From Haloglomus irregulare (GTDB lineage Archaea > Halobacteriota > Halobacteria > Halobacteriales > Haloarculaceae), in NCBI RefSeq assembly GCF_007421925.1, contig NZ_QMDX01000015.1, forward strand, positions 1-55,271: DNA of 55,271 bases. The letters run 5' to 3'. This document shows positions 13,763-22,334 of this stretch, in pieces. The notes beneath the pieces were generated by a model. The model worked only from the letters and a program-made list of their open reading frames with translations, ran no database searches and had not been told where the DNA came from. Made by a program: the position numbers and the translations under genes. The number at the start of each line of letters is the position of its first letter. Positions within the stretch are counted from its first letter, which is position 1.

Positions 13763-15127
13763 ATGGCTGTACTGGACGACCTCTCGGGATTCGAGTTCGA
13801 GGATCTGATGGAGGATGTGTTCCGCAACCTCGGCTACGAGAACGTCCGCCAAGCTGAGAAGACGGCCGACGAAGGGCGGGACGTCATCATGGAGGAGGTC
13901 GTCGACGGGACTCGGAGAGCGATTGTCGTCGAGTGTAAGCACACGGGAAACGTCGGCCGGCCGGTCGTCCAGAAGCTCCATTCGGCCATCGCGACGTTCG
14001 ACTTCGACGGCCCCAAACGCGGAATGGTCGTCACGACCGGCCGGTTCACGAACCCTGCCCAGGAGTACGCCGAGCGCCTGCAGCAGAACGATGATCCACA
14101 TCCGATCGAACTGCTGGACGGTGAAGACCTCCGGGAGATCGCAGACGAGATCGGACTTGACCTCTACAACGGTCGGATCGAGATCCTCTGTGACGAGACG
14201 CTTCGACCGTACGACCCTGCGGCTGATGTCGTCGCGCCCGTTCAGGAGGCGTTCCGCGATATCGAGAATATTGAGACGGCCGACCTTCCAACGCCGTACT
14301 CGCAGGTGACGTTTCGTCCGGTTGTTGCGATCACCGCCGACACGAACGCCGTCTTCGAGACCTCTGTTGGCGTCATCCACCGCATCAATGATCGGACGCG
14401 ATTCGTCGTCCATGCCGACCGCGGTCATCCGCGGGTCGCCGACAACGATGTTTCGACGCTGGTTACTGAGAACTTTCACGCGACAGTTGACCTCGATATC
14501 GAACGATTTGCAGAGACCTTCGACGACGTCGACGAACGACGCTACGGGCAGACCCAGACCGAGTACAAGGACTGGGCCGTCGACCGACTGCAAGATCACC
14601 ACACGACGACGGTGACCTACACCGGCGACAACAACGTCACGTACAACAAGACCTGCGAGCCGAACCGCTCGGATATCTCCATCCAGTCGATCGAACCAGT
14701 CTATCTCCCCGAGGTTCGGCACACGGCCGACCTGGGCGAGTACACCTACCCCTATGAGTACTACGCGGCGGGGCCCTCGCGGGTCACTACGGAGGACGGC
14801 ATCCACCGGTGTGTCCACTGTGAGACCAGCGGCACCGACGAGACGTACACCTATTGTCCCAACTGCGGGGCGCTCGCTTGCGACAGCCACATCAAAACCG
14901 AACGGCTCGAGCAGGAGCCGGTCTGTACGGGCTGTGCGGTCACCGAGCGATTCGCGCTAAGGACGAAGTACTTCTACGACGAACAGAACCTCGAGGTGTT
15001 CCGCGAGGAGTACGCCGCTATGCCGCTTCACGAGAAGGCGATGGAGAACAAGCTCCTCGCTGGTGGTGGGGTGGTCGCAACGTTACTGATAGTTGTCGGC
15101 CTTCTCGCGATTAGCGGGCTCGTCTAA
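13763..15127 (+). CDS. Membrane-anchored Mrr-like restriction endonuclease, 454 aa
   Basis: The N-terminal ~130 residues are an Mrr-type PD-(D/E)xK domain: FEFEDLMEDVFRNLGYENVR, then GRDVI and VVECKHTGNVGRPVVQKL (D and E-x-K catalytic residues). A central unknown domain follows, then cysteines CVHC ... CPNC ... CDSH ... CTGC forming zinc ribbons (~residues 350-400), and a single C-terminal membrane helix (GGGVVATLLIVVGLLAISGL). Mrr enzymes cut modified DNA; membrane tethering suggests surveillance of incoming DNA. It is encoded opposite to the surrounding block. Confidence 0.82.
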   Translation: MAVLDDLSGFEFEDLMEDVFRNLGYENVRQAEKTADEGRDVIMEEVVDGTRRAIVVECKHTGNVGRPVVQKLHSAIATFDFDGPKRGMVVTTGRFTNPAQEYAERLQQNDDPHPIELLDGEDLREIADEIGLDLYNGRIEILCDETLRPYDPAADVVAPVQEAFRDIENIETADLPTPYSQVTFRPVVAITADTNAVFETSVGVIHRINDRTRFVVHADRGHPRVADNDVSTLVTENFHATVDLDIERFAETFDDVDERRYGQTQTEYKDWAVDRLQDHHTTTVTYTGDNNVTYNKTCEPNRSDISIQSIEPVYLPEVRHTADLGEYTYPYEYYAAGPSRVTTEDGIHRCVHCETSGTDETYTYCPNCGALACDSHIKTERLEQEPVCTGCAVTERFALRTKYFYDEQNLEVFREEYAAMPLHEKAMENKLLAGGGVVATLLIVVGLLAISGLV

Positions 15128-15142
15128 CCCGTCGCGATATTC

Positions 15143-16093
15143 TTAATCCACCCCGTACTGCTCTTTGAGCGCCATATACTCGGATTCGCTCGGAATGATG
15201 ACGGGTAGGTCATCTGTGTCGTCAAAATCCCCGTGTAATGGCCGATATAGCGCCTCCACAGTAGACTTTAGATCGTACAACTGTGCGACCGCTGTGAGAG
15301 TTTCCCGGTCGATATCCAGCGTCTCGATCAACAGCATCGAATAACTCACCCGCCGAGTTCCGCTATCGACGCGGAGCGTATGGCACACAATTTCGGCTGG
15401 GATGAGCTCTTCGTCCGGGGCGTACCAAAACGGAGGCTCACCAGCAAGGAAAAACTGGAGTCCGTACTCTGCATAGCGAGCCAGTCCGGTCATCTCCCAG
15501 TCCAATGCTGCTTGTAACGCCTCCGTATCCGCGGAGGTCTGTACACGAACGAGTGCGCGCTTCGGATCGCACCACACAATCGTTGCGCTCGGAGCGATCT
15601 CCCGTACCCGTGAGCGGTGTTCGTGCTGAACGATGGTACGAGCGAACGCCAGCAGCGGCGAGAGTTCCTCCCGAAGCGCGTATTCGGGGTCGGATCTGGA
15701 GAGCATCCCCCGATACTTGAGCGGTGATAACGCACTGTGAACGCCCTGTCGAGTAATCCCGAGTCTATCTGCGATCTCGGCGACGTGTCGTGGTCTATCG
15801 AGATACCAGCACACGCGAAGGGTAGCTGGAGAAAGTACCCCTGTCCAGTCAACGTGGCTGAACTCAGCCCTTAGCGTTCGATAGGCTTCGGTGACCGGAT
15901 GTTCCGCGGCGCGGACCCGCCGCTGGTTGTGTGAGCCACGGGCCTCAGCGAGTATCCCTCCTTCCAGCAACTCGTTGAGCACCTCGTAGAGATGCGCTCG
16001 TGAATATCCGGTCTCAGTCGCGAGTTCCGCCGGTGTCGCTTCACGGCCGGTACTCAGCGCGTCAAGCACGGCGAGTCCGGCCTTCGAAATCAT
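15143..16093 (-). CDS. Winged-helix transcriptional regulator, 316 aa
   Basis: Two winged-helix segments are visible: residues ~3-60 (ATPAELATETGYSRAHLYEVLNE) and ~90-140 (HVAEIADRLGITRQGVHSAL), followed by a C-terminal half resembling a ligand or regulatory domain (WYAPDEELIPAEIVCHTLRV). The start is ATG 16093, with a TATA box ACTATATAAA at 16114-16123. It converges on the Mrr-like gene and ends 15 bases after it. Target and signal are unknown; control of the neighbouring plasmid block is a guess. Confidence 0.7.
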   Translation of the reverse strand: MISKAGLAVLDALSTGREATPAELATETGYSRAHLYEVLNELLEGGILAEARGSHNQRRVRAAEHPVTEAYRTLRAEFSHVDWTGVLSPATLRVCWYLDRPRHVAEIADRLGITRQGVHSALSPLKYRGMLSRSDPEYALREELSPLLAFARTIVQHEHRSRVREIAPSATIVWCDPKRALVRVQTSADTEALQAALDWEMTGLARYAEYGLQFFLAGEPPFWYAPDEELIPAEIVCHTLRVDSGTRRVSYSMLLIETLDIDRETLTAVAQLYDLKSTVEALYRPLHGDFDDTDDLPVIIPSESEYMALKEQYGVD

Positions 16094-16113
16094 CTGAGTC
16101 TTTCTTAATCCCA

Positions 16114-16123
16114 ACTATATAAA
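16114..16123 (-). promoter_or_regulatory. TATA box of the winged-helix regulator
   Basis: The plus-strand ACTATATAAA (minus TTTATATAGT) lies 21-30 bases upstream of ATG 16093. This decides that start over a TTG at 16114. Confidence 0.6.
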
Positions 16124-16137
16124 TACGATTTGGGATT

Positions 16138-16722
16138 TTACTTGACGATTGCTTCGTCTCGGACCAGTTCTGCGAGCGCGTCCTCGAGCGGTCCGTGGAA
16201 TTGCCAGCTGGCCCGCTCGAAGGCCTCGTCGGCCGGGCCGTCCCAGCGGGGGAATGCTGAATGGCCACTCACCTTGACCGTCCACTCTGTCGGCTCGTCG
16301 AATGCGTTCGTCGTCGGGAGTTCCACGACGTAGAGGTATTCCTCGTCGCCGTGGATGCCGTCAGCGGGATTCTCGACGCCGTGGCCCAGCAGGAACAGCG
16401 GCTGGTCGAGATGCTCCATGTTGGACGGCTCAAGGAGATCCGCTGGCTGAGCCGCGTCGATCGTTCGCTCTGGGTCGCCATCCAGATAGAGGTCGACCGT
16501 CGAGAGCTTGTCGAGGAACACGAAGGTCGCCGCCGTGTAGCCCGGTCCCCGCTCTGCGCGGGTCGCATCGAGAAGCTCTTTCAGCTGAGCGAGATCCCGG
16601 AGGACGCTCCCGGGGTACCCGTCCGAATGCCGGTACACCTGCGCGACGCGGTCGGCGCTGCCATCTGTCTCACCGGTCTGTTCGACTCGTTGGACGAATC
16701 GGAGTTGGCTCCGTGTCGACAT
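16138..16722 (-). CDS. Hypothetical plasmid-block protein, 194 aa
   Basis: ATG 16722 (MSTRSQLRFVQ). Recognisable stretches are AQVYRHSDGYPGSVLRDL, TFVFLDKLSTVDLYLDG and HGVENPADGIHGDEEYLYVV. Composition and location mark it as another conserved protein of the ArdC/DUF6610 neighbourhood. It has no transmembrane segment or catalytic motif I can assign. An identical 26-base hairpin repeat precedes it and also the gene at 53357. Confidence 0.65.
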   Translation of the reverse strand: MSTRSQLRFVQRVEQTGETDGSADRVAQVYRHSDGYPGSVLRDLAQLKELLDATRAERGPGYTAATFVFLDKLSTVDLYLDGDPERTIDAAQPADLLEPSNMEHLDQPLFLLGHGVENPADGIHGDEEYLYVVELPTTNAFDEPTEWTVKVSGHSAFPRWDGPADEAFERASWQFHGPLEDALAELVRDEAIVK

Positions 16723-16740
16723 CGGTACTCGCCGGCGCGT

Positions 16741-16766
16741 GTGCGCCGGCACCCATCGCCGGCGCT
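16741..16766. repeat. 26-bp hairpin repeat, left copy
   Basis: This 26-base sequence holds inverted arms GCGCCGGC/GCCGGCGC around ACCCATC and occurs again, base for base, at 53621-53646. Here it lies 19 bases before the ATG of the 194-residue gene. At the right copy it lies 55 bases before the ATG of the 69-residue gene. Confidence 0.75.
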
Positions 16767-17179
16767 GAAACAACACCACACAGTCGTAGCGGGATTGCTA
16801 TCCACTACGCGAGATGTGACACTTCGTCCGGTTCCTCCATGTCGTCGAATTCACCACGCTCGACCGGCTCCCAATCCTCCCCAGGTGCTGGACTCCACCA
16901 GTCGACCTTGTAGGCACCTGGTGCGCCGAGAATCTTCACCCGTGCCGATTCGTCAGGGAGGTCGCGTCGAAGCTTCTCGTCGACGTGAAGGTTCCACGTC
17001 GAGTCGGTGTCGAAGCACGCGAGCACAGCCTCCACGTAGCCACGGTCTTCTCGGGACTCTCGGAGGACGACCTGCGTGTTACAGTAATGCGAGGTGAAAG
17101 CCCACGGCTTTAGCTGTGGGATGAAGTCAACAACAGGGAACCAATCCATGCTCGAACGCCGGCGTGGATTTCCCACCGC

Positions 17180-17326
17180 CTAGATCGCGTCATCACCCTC
17201 CATTCGCCGCGCTCCCTGCAACAGCAGCCCTTTCCACGTCAGCCCGTGCTTCTTCTTGATTTGCTTCAGCTCCTCGTACTGCGCGTCGTCTTCGATCTCG
17301 ATGTAGACCGTATGTGGATCACCCAT
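17180..17326 (-). CDS. 48-residue accessory protein divergent from tnpB
   Basis: ATG 17326, sequence MGDPHTVYIEIEDDAQYEEL, then KQIKKKHGLTWKGLLLQGAR and the end RMEGDDAI. A beta strand followed by two helices suggests a ribbon-helix-helix DNA-binding fold. It is transcribed away from tnpB, inside the element, with starts 60 bases apart, so it may bind the shared promoter region and regulate tnpB. No such gene is seen at the related tnpB at 51912-53174. Confidence 0.6.
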   Translation of the reverse strand: MGDPHTVYIEIEDDAQYEELKQIKKKHGLTWKGLLLQGARRMEGDDAI

Positions 17327-17385
17327 ATTGAACCAGTAGTAAAACAAGGTTTATAATGGTTCGGAAGCTACACACTGGTACGGCG

Positions 17386-18710
17386 ATGAAGCGCGTCGAC
17401 GAGTTCGAGGTACGCCCGCGCACGCCCGAACAGCGCGAGGCACTCCTCAACCTCCTCGATGCGTCAGCCGCACTCTGGAACGAACTCACCTACAATCGCT
17501 GCCAAGCCTTCTTTAACGGGGACTCGGTCTGGCACGCCACCAACCCCAGCGACCGCTACAAGGACGTACTGGGGAGTGCAACAGTCCAGCAAATCCCCCG
17601 CAAGAACAGCGAAGCGTGGCGGTCGTTCTTCGCCCTCAACGAAAAATACCACGGGGCGACCGAGAGGATAAACCCAGCCCACCCGGGTACTGGGGCAACG
17701 AGGAAGATGGCCGAGAACTGCGGACGTACATCCGTAATGACCAGTACACCCTCCAGTGGGGCAACCGAAGCCGCCTCGAAATTCCCGTCGGGAAGGCGTT
17801 GAAGGACAAGTACGGCATCACCGGCCGCCTCCGCCTCGAAGCCTGCGGCGACCCGAAGTGGGACGGGGAACAGGGCCGGTTGGAACTGGTGTACGACGAG
17901 ACACGCGACACGTTCAGGGCACTCCAACCCGTCACCGTGCCTGATTCTCGGCGGGACTCACCACTGGCCTCCAGGGAGGCCGCCTTGGACGTGGGCGCGA
18001 ACAACCTCGCCGCCTGCACCACTACAACTGGCCAGCAGTTCCTCTACAAGGGGCGTAGTCTCTTCGAGCGATTCCGGGGGATGACTGAGGAGATCGCCCA
18101 CTACCAGTCCCAACTGGACGATCAGCGGCGGACGAGCACGCGCATCGACCGTCTGTACCGACAGCGGACCGAGCGCCGAAATCACGCGCAGGACGCATTA
18201 GTGCGCGATCTCGTCGAACGACTGTACGAAGACGGTGTCTGCCGGGTGTACGTCGGCGATCTAGAGGATGTACTGGAGACGCACTGGCAGTGCGTGGTGA
18301 ACGAGAAGACGCACAATTTCTGGGCGTTCTCACGGTTCACCGACCGCCTCGAGTGCGTGTGCGAGGAGTACGGCATCGAGGTCGTCGAGAGGTCAGAGTC
18401 GTGGACGACACAAGAGTGTCCGGAGTGCGGCGAGCGCGAGGAGACGCACCGGAACGGAGACGTGTTCCGATGTGCCTCGTGTGGTTTCGAGGGGCACAGC
18501 GATTTGAAGGCGAGCAGGGTGTTCCTCGACCGTGAGACCGGTGGTGAAGTTGGGCCGATGGCCCGGCCCGTGCGCCTCGAGTGGGACAATCACGAGTGGC
18601 GGCCAGCCACAACCGCCCCGTTCCTTAGACGGACAAATCCCAAAGAGGATCGCACAGACCGGAGTACCCATCGTGAGGTGGGGAAAATTGCCTCCGGGGG
18701 ACCGGCATAG
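17386..18710 (+). pseudogene. tnpB: tnpB with a frameshift, GDL-type RuvC-II
   Basis: ATG 17386 ([12 protein letters not shown]) reads to [13 protein letters not shown]. The frame then shifts at about 17663 (GAGAG where GAG is expected, apparently a 2-base duplication) and the rest ([20 protein letters not shown] ...) continues one frame over to 18710. RuvC-I is [11 protein letters not shown], Ruv[14 protein letters not shown] with Gly in place of Glu, the zinc ribbon CPECG ... CASCG, and Ruv[12 protein letters not shown]. Comparison with the 51912-53174 copy ([17 protein letters not shown]) supports the frameshift. It cannot make a full protein. Confidence 0.85.
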
Positions 18711-18952
18711 CCGAAATCCCCACCGGAGGAATCCCAACCCTTCAGGAGTGGGAGGAGGTCAAAGTTCTTGCAGAACACTCCCTCGAAGGGAATGTGGGTG
18801 AACACTTCCTGCCCGCAGACGGGGCACCAGAGGAACTCGAACAGTGCCTCGCTGTGTCGGTCGAGTACTTCGAGACTCATTGTTGGACCGACCCGGTTCG
18901 ACCGGGTCACTCTCTCCGCCCCGGCCGAAAAACACCCTGCGTGTGTACGTTC

Positions 18953-19318
18953 TCAGCGTTCAGGGCCGTAGACGATGCGCGAGGGGGCTTCGTACCCACA
19001 GTCCGGACAGTCGTACCAGCGCTGTACCTTCGCTCCATCAGCTGTCTTCTCACCGACGAGAACGTCGTCGTTCGGACACTCCGGACAGCTCAGTTCGGGC
19101 GCTGGCCGCTCCCGAAGTGCATCTCGGAACGTCGTCGCCTCCTTCGTCTCGAAGCCTCGCGACCAGACCGGGTAGCCGTCGACGAGGATCGCCCCGCGCC
19201 ACTTGTACCGGTATGAGTCCGGCGTCCGGTGTAGGACGGCGCGTGCTCCGGTCTCGGTGTTCCGATACGCGAGTGTTGGTGTACGACTCTCCCGGGACCA
19301 ATTGGTGATTCTGGGCAT
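18953..19318 (-). CDS. DUF7568-like zinc-ribbon protein, 121 aa
   Basis: The protein starts MPRITNWSRESRTPTLAYRN, has a central beta-rich part (YKWRGAILVDGYPVWSRGFE) and a C-terminal zinc ribbon CPEC ... CPDCGYEAPSRIVYGPER. It matches, from memory, haloarchaeal DUF7568, a frequent partner of DUF7567 on plasmids. Its ATG is 6 bases after the stop of the gene upstream, so the two are co-transcribed. Between it and the DUF7567 ATG lies another T5-plus-GC stem (about 18913-18930). Confidence 0.72.
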   Translation of the reverse strand: MPRITNWSRESRTPTLAYRNTETGARAVLHRTPDSYRYKWRGAILVDGYPVWSRGFETKEATTFRDALRERPAPELSCPECPNDDVLVGEKTADGAKVQRWYDCPDCGYEAPSRIVYGPER

Positions 19319-19324
19319 TGCCAG

Positions 19325-19831
19325 TCAGAAGTGAACGTCTGCGGGGACGATCCAGAGCGTCTGGCTGTCCTCGTCTTCCTCGAGGACTCGCTCGAGCTGA
19401 TCCCGATGTCGAATCCCCTGTGCGTGCTGGTCGTACATCGGGATCGAGGGCCCTTCGTACGCGCCGACCTGGTGGAACGCATGTCGGGCGAGGCCCTCGT
19501 CGCGCATGATCGCCTCGTCGCTGAGCTCGTCGAGCGCCTCCTTCACGCGGTCGAGACTCCGCTGGAACTCTTCCTTTGTGGCGTTCCAGGCTCGATCGAG
19601 CAGTTCACCGCCCTCCTCTGAGTTGATGGGTGCTGCCGTCGGCAGATCTCCCCAGCGGGCCTTCCCGGCGACCGTCGTGTCGTCCTCGTCAAAGGTACAG
19701 TAGTAATCGAAGACGGCCCGTGAATGCGGCTCCGCGCCGACTAACCGATCGAATACCGCCTTCCCCGCAGCTAACGCTTCGTCCTCTGTCGATGCCTCTA
19801 CCAGTGCATAGATGACAATATGCATCTGCAT
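19325..19831 (-). CDS. Hypothetical plasmid-block protein, 168 aa (paralogue at 53357)
   Basis: ATG 19831 ([16 protein letters not shown] 19825 is also possible). Conserved stretches are [20 protein letters not shown], then a long helical region LDRAWNATKEEFQRSLDRVK, ending TLWIVPADVHF. The first ~45 residues are about two-thirds identical to the 69-residue product at 53357-53566, which lacks the rest. The function is unknown. Its leader has a GCGC(GC)C...GGCGCG hairpin at about 19861-19888. Confidence 0.65.
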   Translation of the reverse strand: MQMHIVIYALVEASTEDEALAAGKAVFDRLVGAEPHSRAVFDYYCTFDEDDTTVAGKARWGDLPTAAPINSEEGGELLDRAWNATKEEFQRSLDRVKEALDELSDEAIMRDEGLARHAFHQVGAYEGPSIPMYDQHAQGIRHRDQLERVLEEDEDSQTLWIVPADVHF

Positions 19832-20150
19832 CACTCCGACGCTCGTCGGCACGGATACCGACGCGCGCCACCCTCTCGCCGGCGCGAATAGACACTTATC
19901 GGAGCGAACAGTAGTTCAAGATGCCCTACACGACGTGGGTTTATATTCACATTTTGGGATCAAATCCGCCCGATCCAGAATACGACTCCCCCTTAGTGAG
20001 GCATAACTTAATCAGTATCTGTCAGAAAGGCAGTGCTGAATACACAGCGCGAGTCGGTCACAGTGGGATCTTAATTTCCGTCAAAGCCCACCGAATTTCT
20101 TATGCCGCATAACCAGCGCCATCTCCGACCGGCGACACCGATTCCAGAAT
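19832..20150. other. Boundary between plasmid-type block and arsenic genes, no gene seen
   Basis: About 320 bases holding a GC hairpin near 19861-19888 and AT-rich patches near 19940-19960 and 20080-20110. The small frames here lack coherent composition. It marks where the plasmid-type block stops and the cargo begins. Confidence 0.4.
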
Positions 20151-20152
20151 AC

Positions 20153-20172
20153 ATATGAGCGATTGTTCATAT
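20153..20172. promoter_or_regulatory. Operator-like palindrome at the arsR promoter
   Basis: ATATGA (20153-20158) and TCATAT (20167-20172) form an inverted repeat with an 8-base spacer directly before the arsR ATG at 20181 and overlapping the likely TATA region. ArsR/SmtB repressors bind such AT-rich imperfect palindromes, so autoregulation is likely. Confidence 0.5.
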
Positions 20173-20180
20173 ACTCATCT

Positions 20181-20579
20181 ATGGCCTCTCAGACGGAGCG
20201 ACTCGAACGGCTCCTCGGTACCCAGCTCGGCAGGTGTTGCCAATCCGATGTCGATGACAGACTCGCAACGCTCAACGGGTATCAGGAATCCATCCCAGCC
20301 GACCTGAGTTCGGATTTGAACGCGCTGAAGGTCCTCAGTACTGAGACTCGCCACAGGATCGTCCGGCTCCTCGCCGCTGCAGAACGGGACCTCTGCGTCT
20401 GTGAGTTCAAGCCGTTGTTAGATGTCAGCGACAGCGCAATCAGCCACGCCCTTTCCGACCTCCGCGAGGCAGGCCTCGTCACTCGACGTAAGGATGGCCA
20501 ATGGCGGTACTACGGAGCCACACCGCGCGCAGAGGCAATTCTCGACGCCCTTGACCGGACGCGAGGCGATGGCGAATGA
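20181..20579 (+). CDS. arsR: ArsR/SmtB-family metalloregulator, 132 aa
   Basis: ArsR repressors release DNA on binding As(III), Sb(III) or other thiophilic metals. The winged helix spans about residues 45-125. The metal-sensing motif in helix 3 is DLCVCEF (C-x-C), the classic ELCVCDL As(III) site, followed by the recognition helix SDSAISHALSDLREAGLVTR. An extra CC pair (GRCCQSD) lies near the N-terminus. Its stop overlaps the arsC ATG by four bases (ATGA). An in-frame start at 20163 is less likely because the operator would then be inside the gene. Confidence 0.85.
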   Translation: MASQTERLERLLGTQLGRCCQSDVDDRLATLNGYQESIPADLSSDLNALKVLSTETRHRIVRLLAAAERDLCVCEFKPLLDVSDSAISHALSDLREAGLVTRRKDGQWRYYGATPRAEAILDALDRTRGDGE

Positions 20580-21009
20580 CCCTCCGGGTCGCGTTCATGT
20601 GCGTACAGAATGCTGGGCGCTCCCAGATGGCGACCGTGTTCGCCGAACAGGAGCGAACCGAACGAGGACTCACCGAGGCTGTGGAGATTCTCACCGGAGA
20701 ACCCATCCTGCCAATCACGTCCACGACGAAGTCATCACGGTGATGAGCGAGGCGGAGTTCGACCTCTCGGGGCGGACGCCACGAACAATCTCGACGTCGG
20801 AACTGGAGTCCTGCGATATCGTCTGCACGATGGGCTGTTCGACGCTGGACCTCGATGCCGACGCATCGTCGGTAGATGTCCGAGACTGGGCGCTAGACGA
20901 TCCCGACGGGCAGCCCATCGAACGTGTCCGCGAAATCCGCGAGACTGTCCGCCAGCAGGTTCGTACCCTGTTCGACGAAATCGAACAGGGGGTGGGCGAC
21001 AGTGCGTAA
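20576..21009 (+). pseudogene. arsC: ArsC-type low-molecular-weight phosphatase/arsenate reductase, frameshifted
   Basis: ATG 20576 reads MTLRVAFMCVQNAGRSQMAT with the LMW-phosphatase P-loop C-V-Q-N-A-G-R-S. At about 20697 one base is missing (ACCGGAGAACCC where TGGTHPANHV is expected). The remainder (PANHVHDEVITVMSEAEFDL ... CTMGCSTLDLDAD ... VRDWALDDPDG) continues in another frame to 21009. Adding one base gives an exact 144-codon frame. Arsenate reduction by this copy is probably lost. Confidence 0.8.
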
Positions 21010-21096
21010 CTCGCCAGAGCAGAACGCCGCCCTCCGTTGGATGTCGAACAGTAGACCAATTCGCTCCCATCTGCCGTGGGGTGGCGGCACGTAACG

Positions 21097-22149
21097 ATGG
21101 CATTCGCTGAACTCTGGAGCCTTGAGATGCTGGTGGCGGCGTTCGCGGGCGGGGCATTCAGCGCCACCGTCGGCGCTCTCCCGTCGTTTTCGCTCGCTGG
21201 GCTGATGGTCATCGTCGGAGAGTTGTACAAACTCGGCGCCCGAACCGTCGGCGTCGAGACCCTTCCTGTAGACATTACGGGCTCAATGGCTTTCGGCGTC
21301 GTTTTAGGTCCACATGTTGCGTTCGGCGGCGGAGCGGCGGCGCTCGCCTACGCAAGCAAGCGAGGGTATCTCGACACCGAGTTCGAGTATCATCAGGCGA
21401 AGGAGGTGACACGGGGCCTTGGGAGTCGGCCAGATGTTCTTGCAGTTGGAGGCGCTTTCGGTATCATCGGGTACTGGACTGCGACGACTGCAGCTACCGT
21501 CGGCGTGCCTGTCGACCCAGTGGCGCTCGGCGTTGCCGTATCAGCACTCGCACACCGGCTCGCGTTCGGATACAGCCTCATCGGCGCGGCACCGAACCGG
21601 TGGTTCGACATGACACCCTACGAACGAGCGACGACCGACGGGGAACCGATGGCCGACGGAGGTAGCACCACCGTCGAACCATGGTTGCCCTACCAGTACC
21701 GGTGGAGTCACGTACTAAGCCTGGGCGTTCTCGTCGGGGTTCTGGGGGCATACGTCGCGTATCTGACCGCCAGCGCATTCCTCGTGTTCGGCATCAGCGT
21801 GGTCGTGTTGTTCCTGCTGAACGCTGACGTGGCAGAGATCCCGGTTACACACGACATCACGCTACCCGCCAGTACGGCGGTCCTGGCACTCGTAGATGCA
21901 CCACTGACCCAGTTGACCCCGTCGCTCGTCGCAACTTCCGTGCCCCTCTGGATTGCGCTGGTAGTTGGGGCGGGATTCGGGCTGGTCGGGGCGTTCTTCG
22001 GCGAGGTTCTTCAGCGGGTGTTCTACGCTCATGCAGAGACACATCTGGACCCGCCGGCGGCGAGTATCATCGTGACCTCGCTTCTGATCGGTCTCTTGGC
22101 GATGAGCGGCCTTCTCGCGTCCCCGGTGTGGGTGCCAACACCAGGATAA
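21097..22149 (+). CDS. Polytopic membrane protein downstream of arsRC, 350 aa
   Basis: ATG 21097 (MAFAELWSLEMLVAAFAGGA). About eight to ten hydrophobic segments are visible, including GALPSFSLAGLMVIVGELY, FGGGAAALAYASKRG, ALGVAVSALAHRLAFGYSLI, HVLSLGVLVGVLGAYVAYL and SIIVTSLLIGLLAMSGLLA. I associate it loosely with haloarchaeal DUF7973; it is not ArsB or ACR3. Its place behind arsR-arsC suggests a transport or envelope role under ArsR control, which is inference only. Confidence 0.7.
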   Translation: MAFAELWSLEMLVAAFAGGAFSATVGALPSFSLAGLMVIVGELYKLGARTVGVETLPVDITGSMAFGVVLGPHVAFGGGAAALAYASKRGYLDTEFEYHQAKEVTRGLGSRPDVLAVGGAFGIIGYWTATTAATVGVPVDPVALGVAVSALAHRLAFGYSLIGAAPNRWFDMTPYERATTDGEPMADGGSTTVEPWLPYQYRWSHVLSLGVLVGVLGAYVAYLTASAFLVFGISVVVLFLLNADVAEIPVTHDITLPASTAVLALVDAPLTQLTPSLVATSVPLWIALVVGAGFGLVGAFFGEVLQRVFYAHAETHLDPPAASIIVTSLLIGLLAMSGLLASPVWVPTPG

Positions 22150-22334
22150 GAAACCACCATTCTCCAACGTACCAAACCACTAATAATGGGGTTGATGACA
22201 TCTCTGCATCGGTCAAACCGCTAGTGACAGCAGTTGCCAGTCCGTTTAGTCGCTACTGCATAGATGGTGCGAACCTCGCAGGACAATCGGTTGGGGATCA
22301 CTCAGTAATATGATAATCTCAATCCGCCCTGAGA

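Larger units (their letters stand above)
17083..18762 (+). mobile_element. TnpB element inserted at TTAC in the DUF7567-like gene
   Basis: Ends follow from restoring the host frame; the left flank is GTTAC. The left hairpin CCCACGGCTTTAGCTGTGGG lies at about 17101-17120 and the right-end structure at 18730-18755. Contents: a divergent 48-codon gene and a frameshifted tnpB. No tnpA and no target duplication. Confidence 0.8.
16805..18880 (-). pseudogene. DUF7567-like zinc-binding gene split by a TnpB element
   Basis: The 5' part (18763-18880, ATG 18880) reads SEALFEFLWCPVCGQEVF and FEGVFCKN. The 3' part (16805-17082) reads CNTQVVLRESREDRGYVEAV and ends EPDEVSHLA. Removing 17083-18762 leaves 118 + 278 = 396 bases, an exact 131-codon frame plus stop, and rebuilds the CPVC ... 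CKNC zinc ribbon. It matches, from memory, DUF7567. The gene is now interrupted inside its metal site. Confidence 0.8.

Noticed and set aside
13637-14890. A 417-residue minus-strand frame opposite the Mrr-like nuclease
   Set aside because: It is Val/Arg/Gly-rich shadow sequence typical of the antisense of GC-rich genes; the plus strand shows clear nuclease and zinc motifs.
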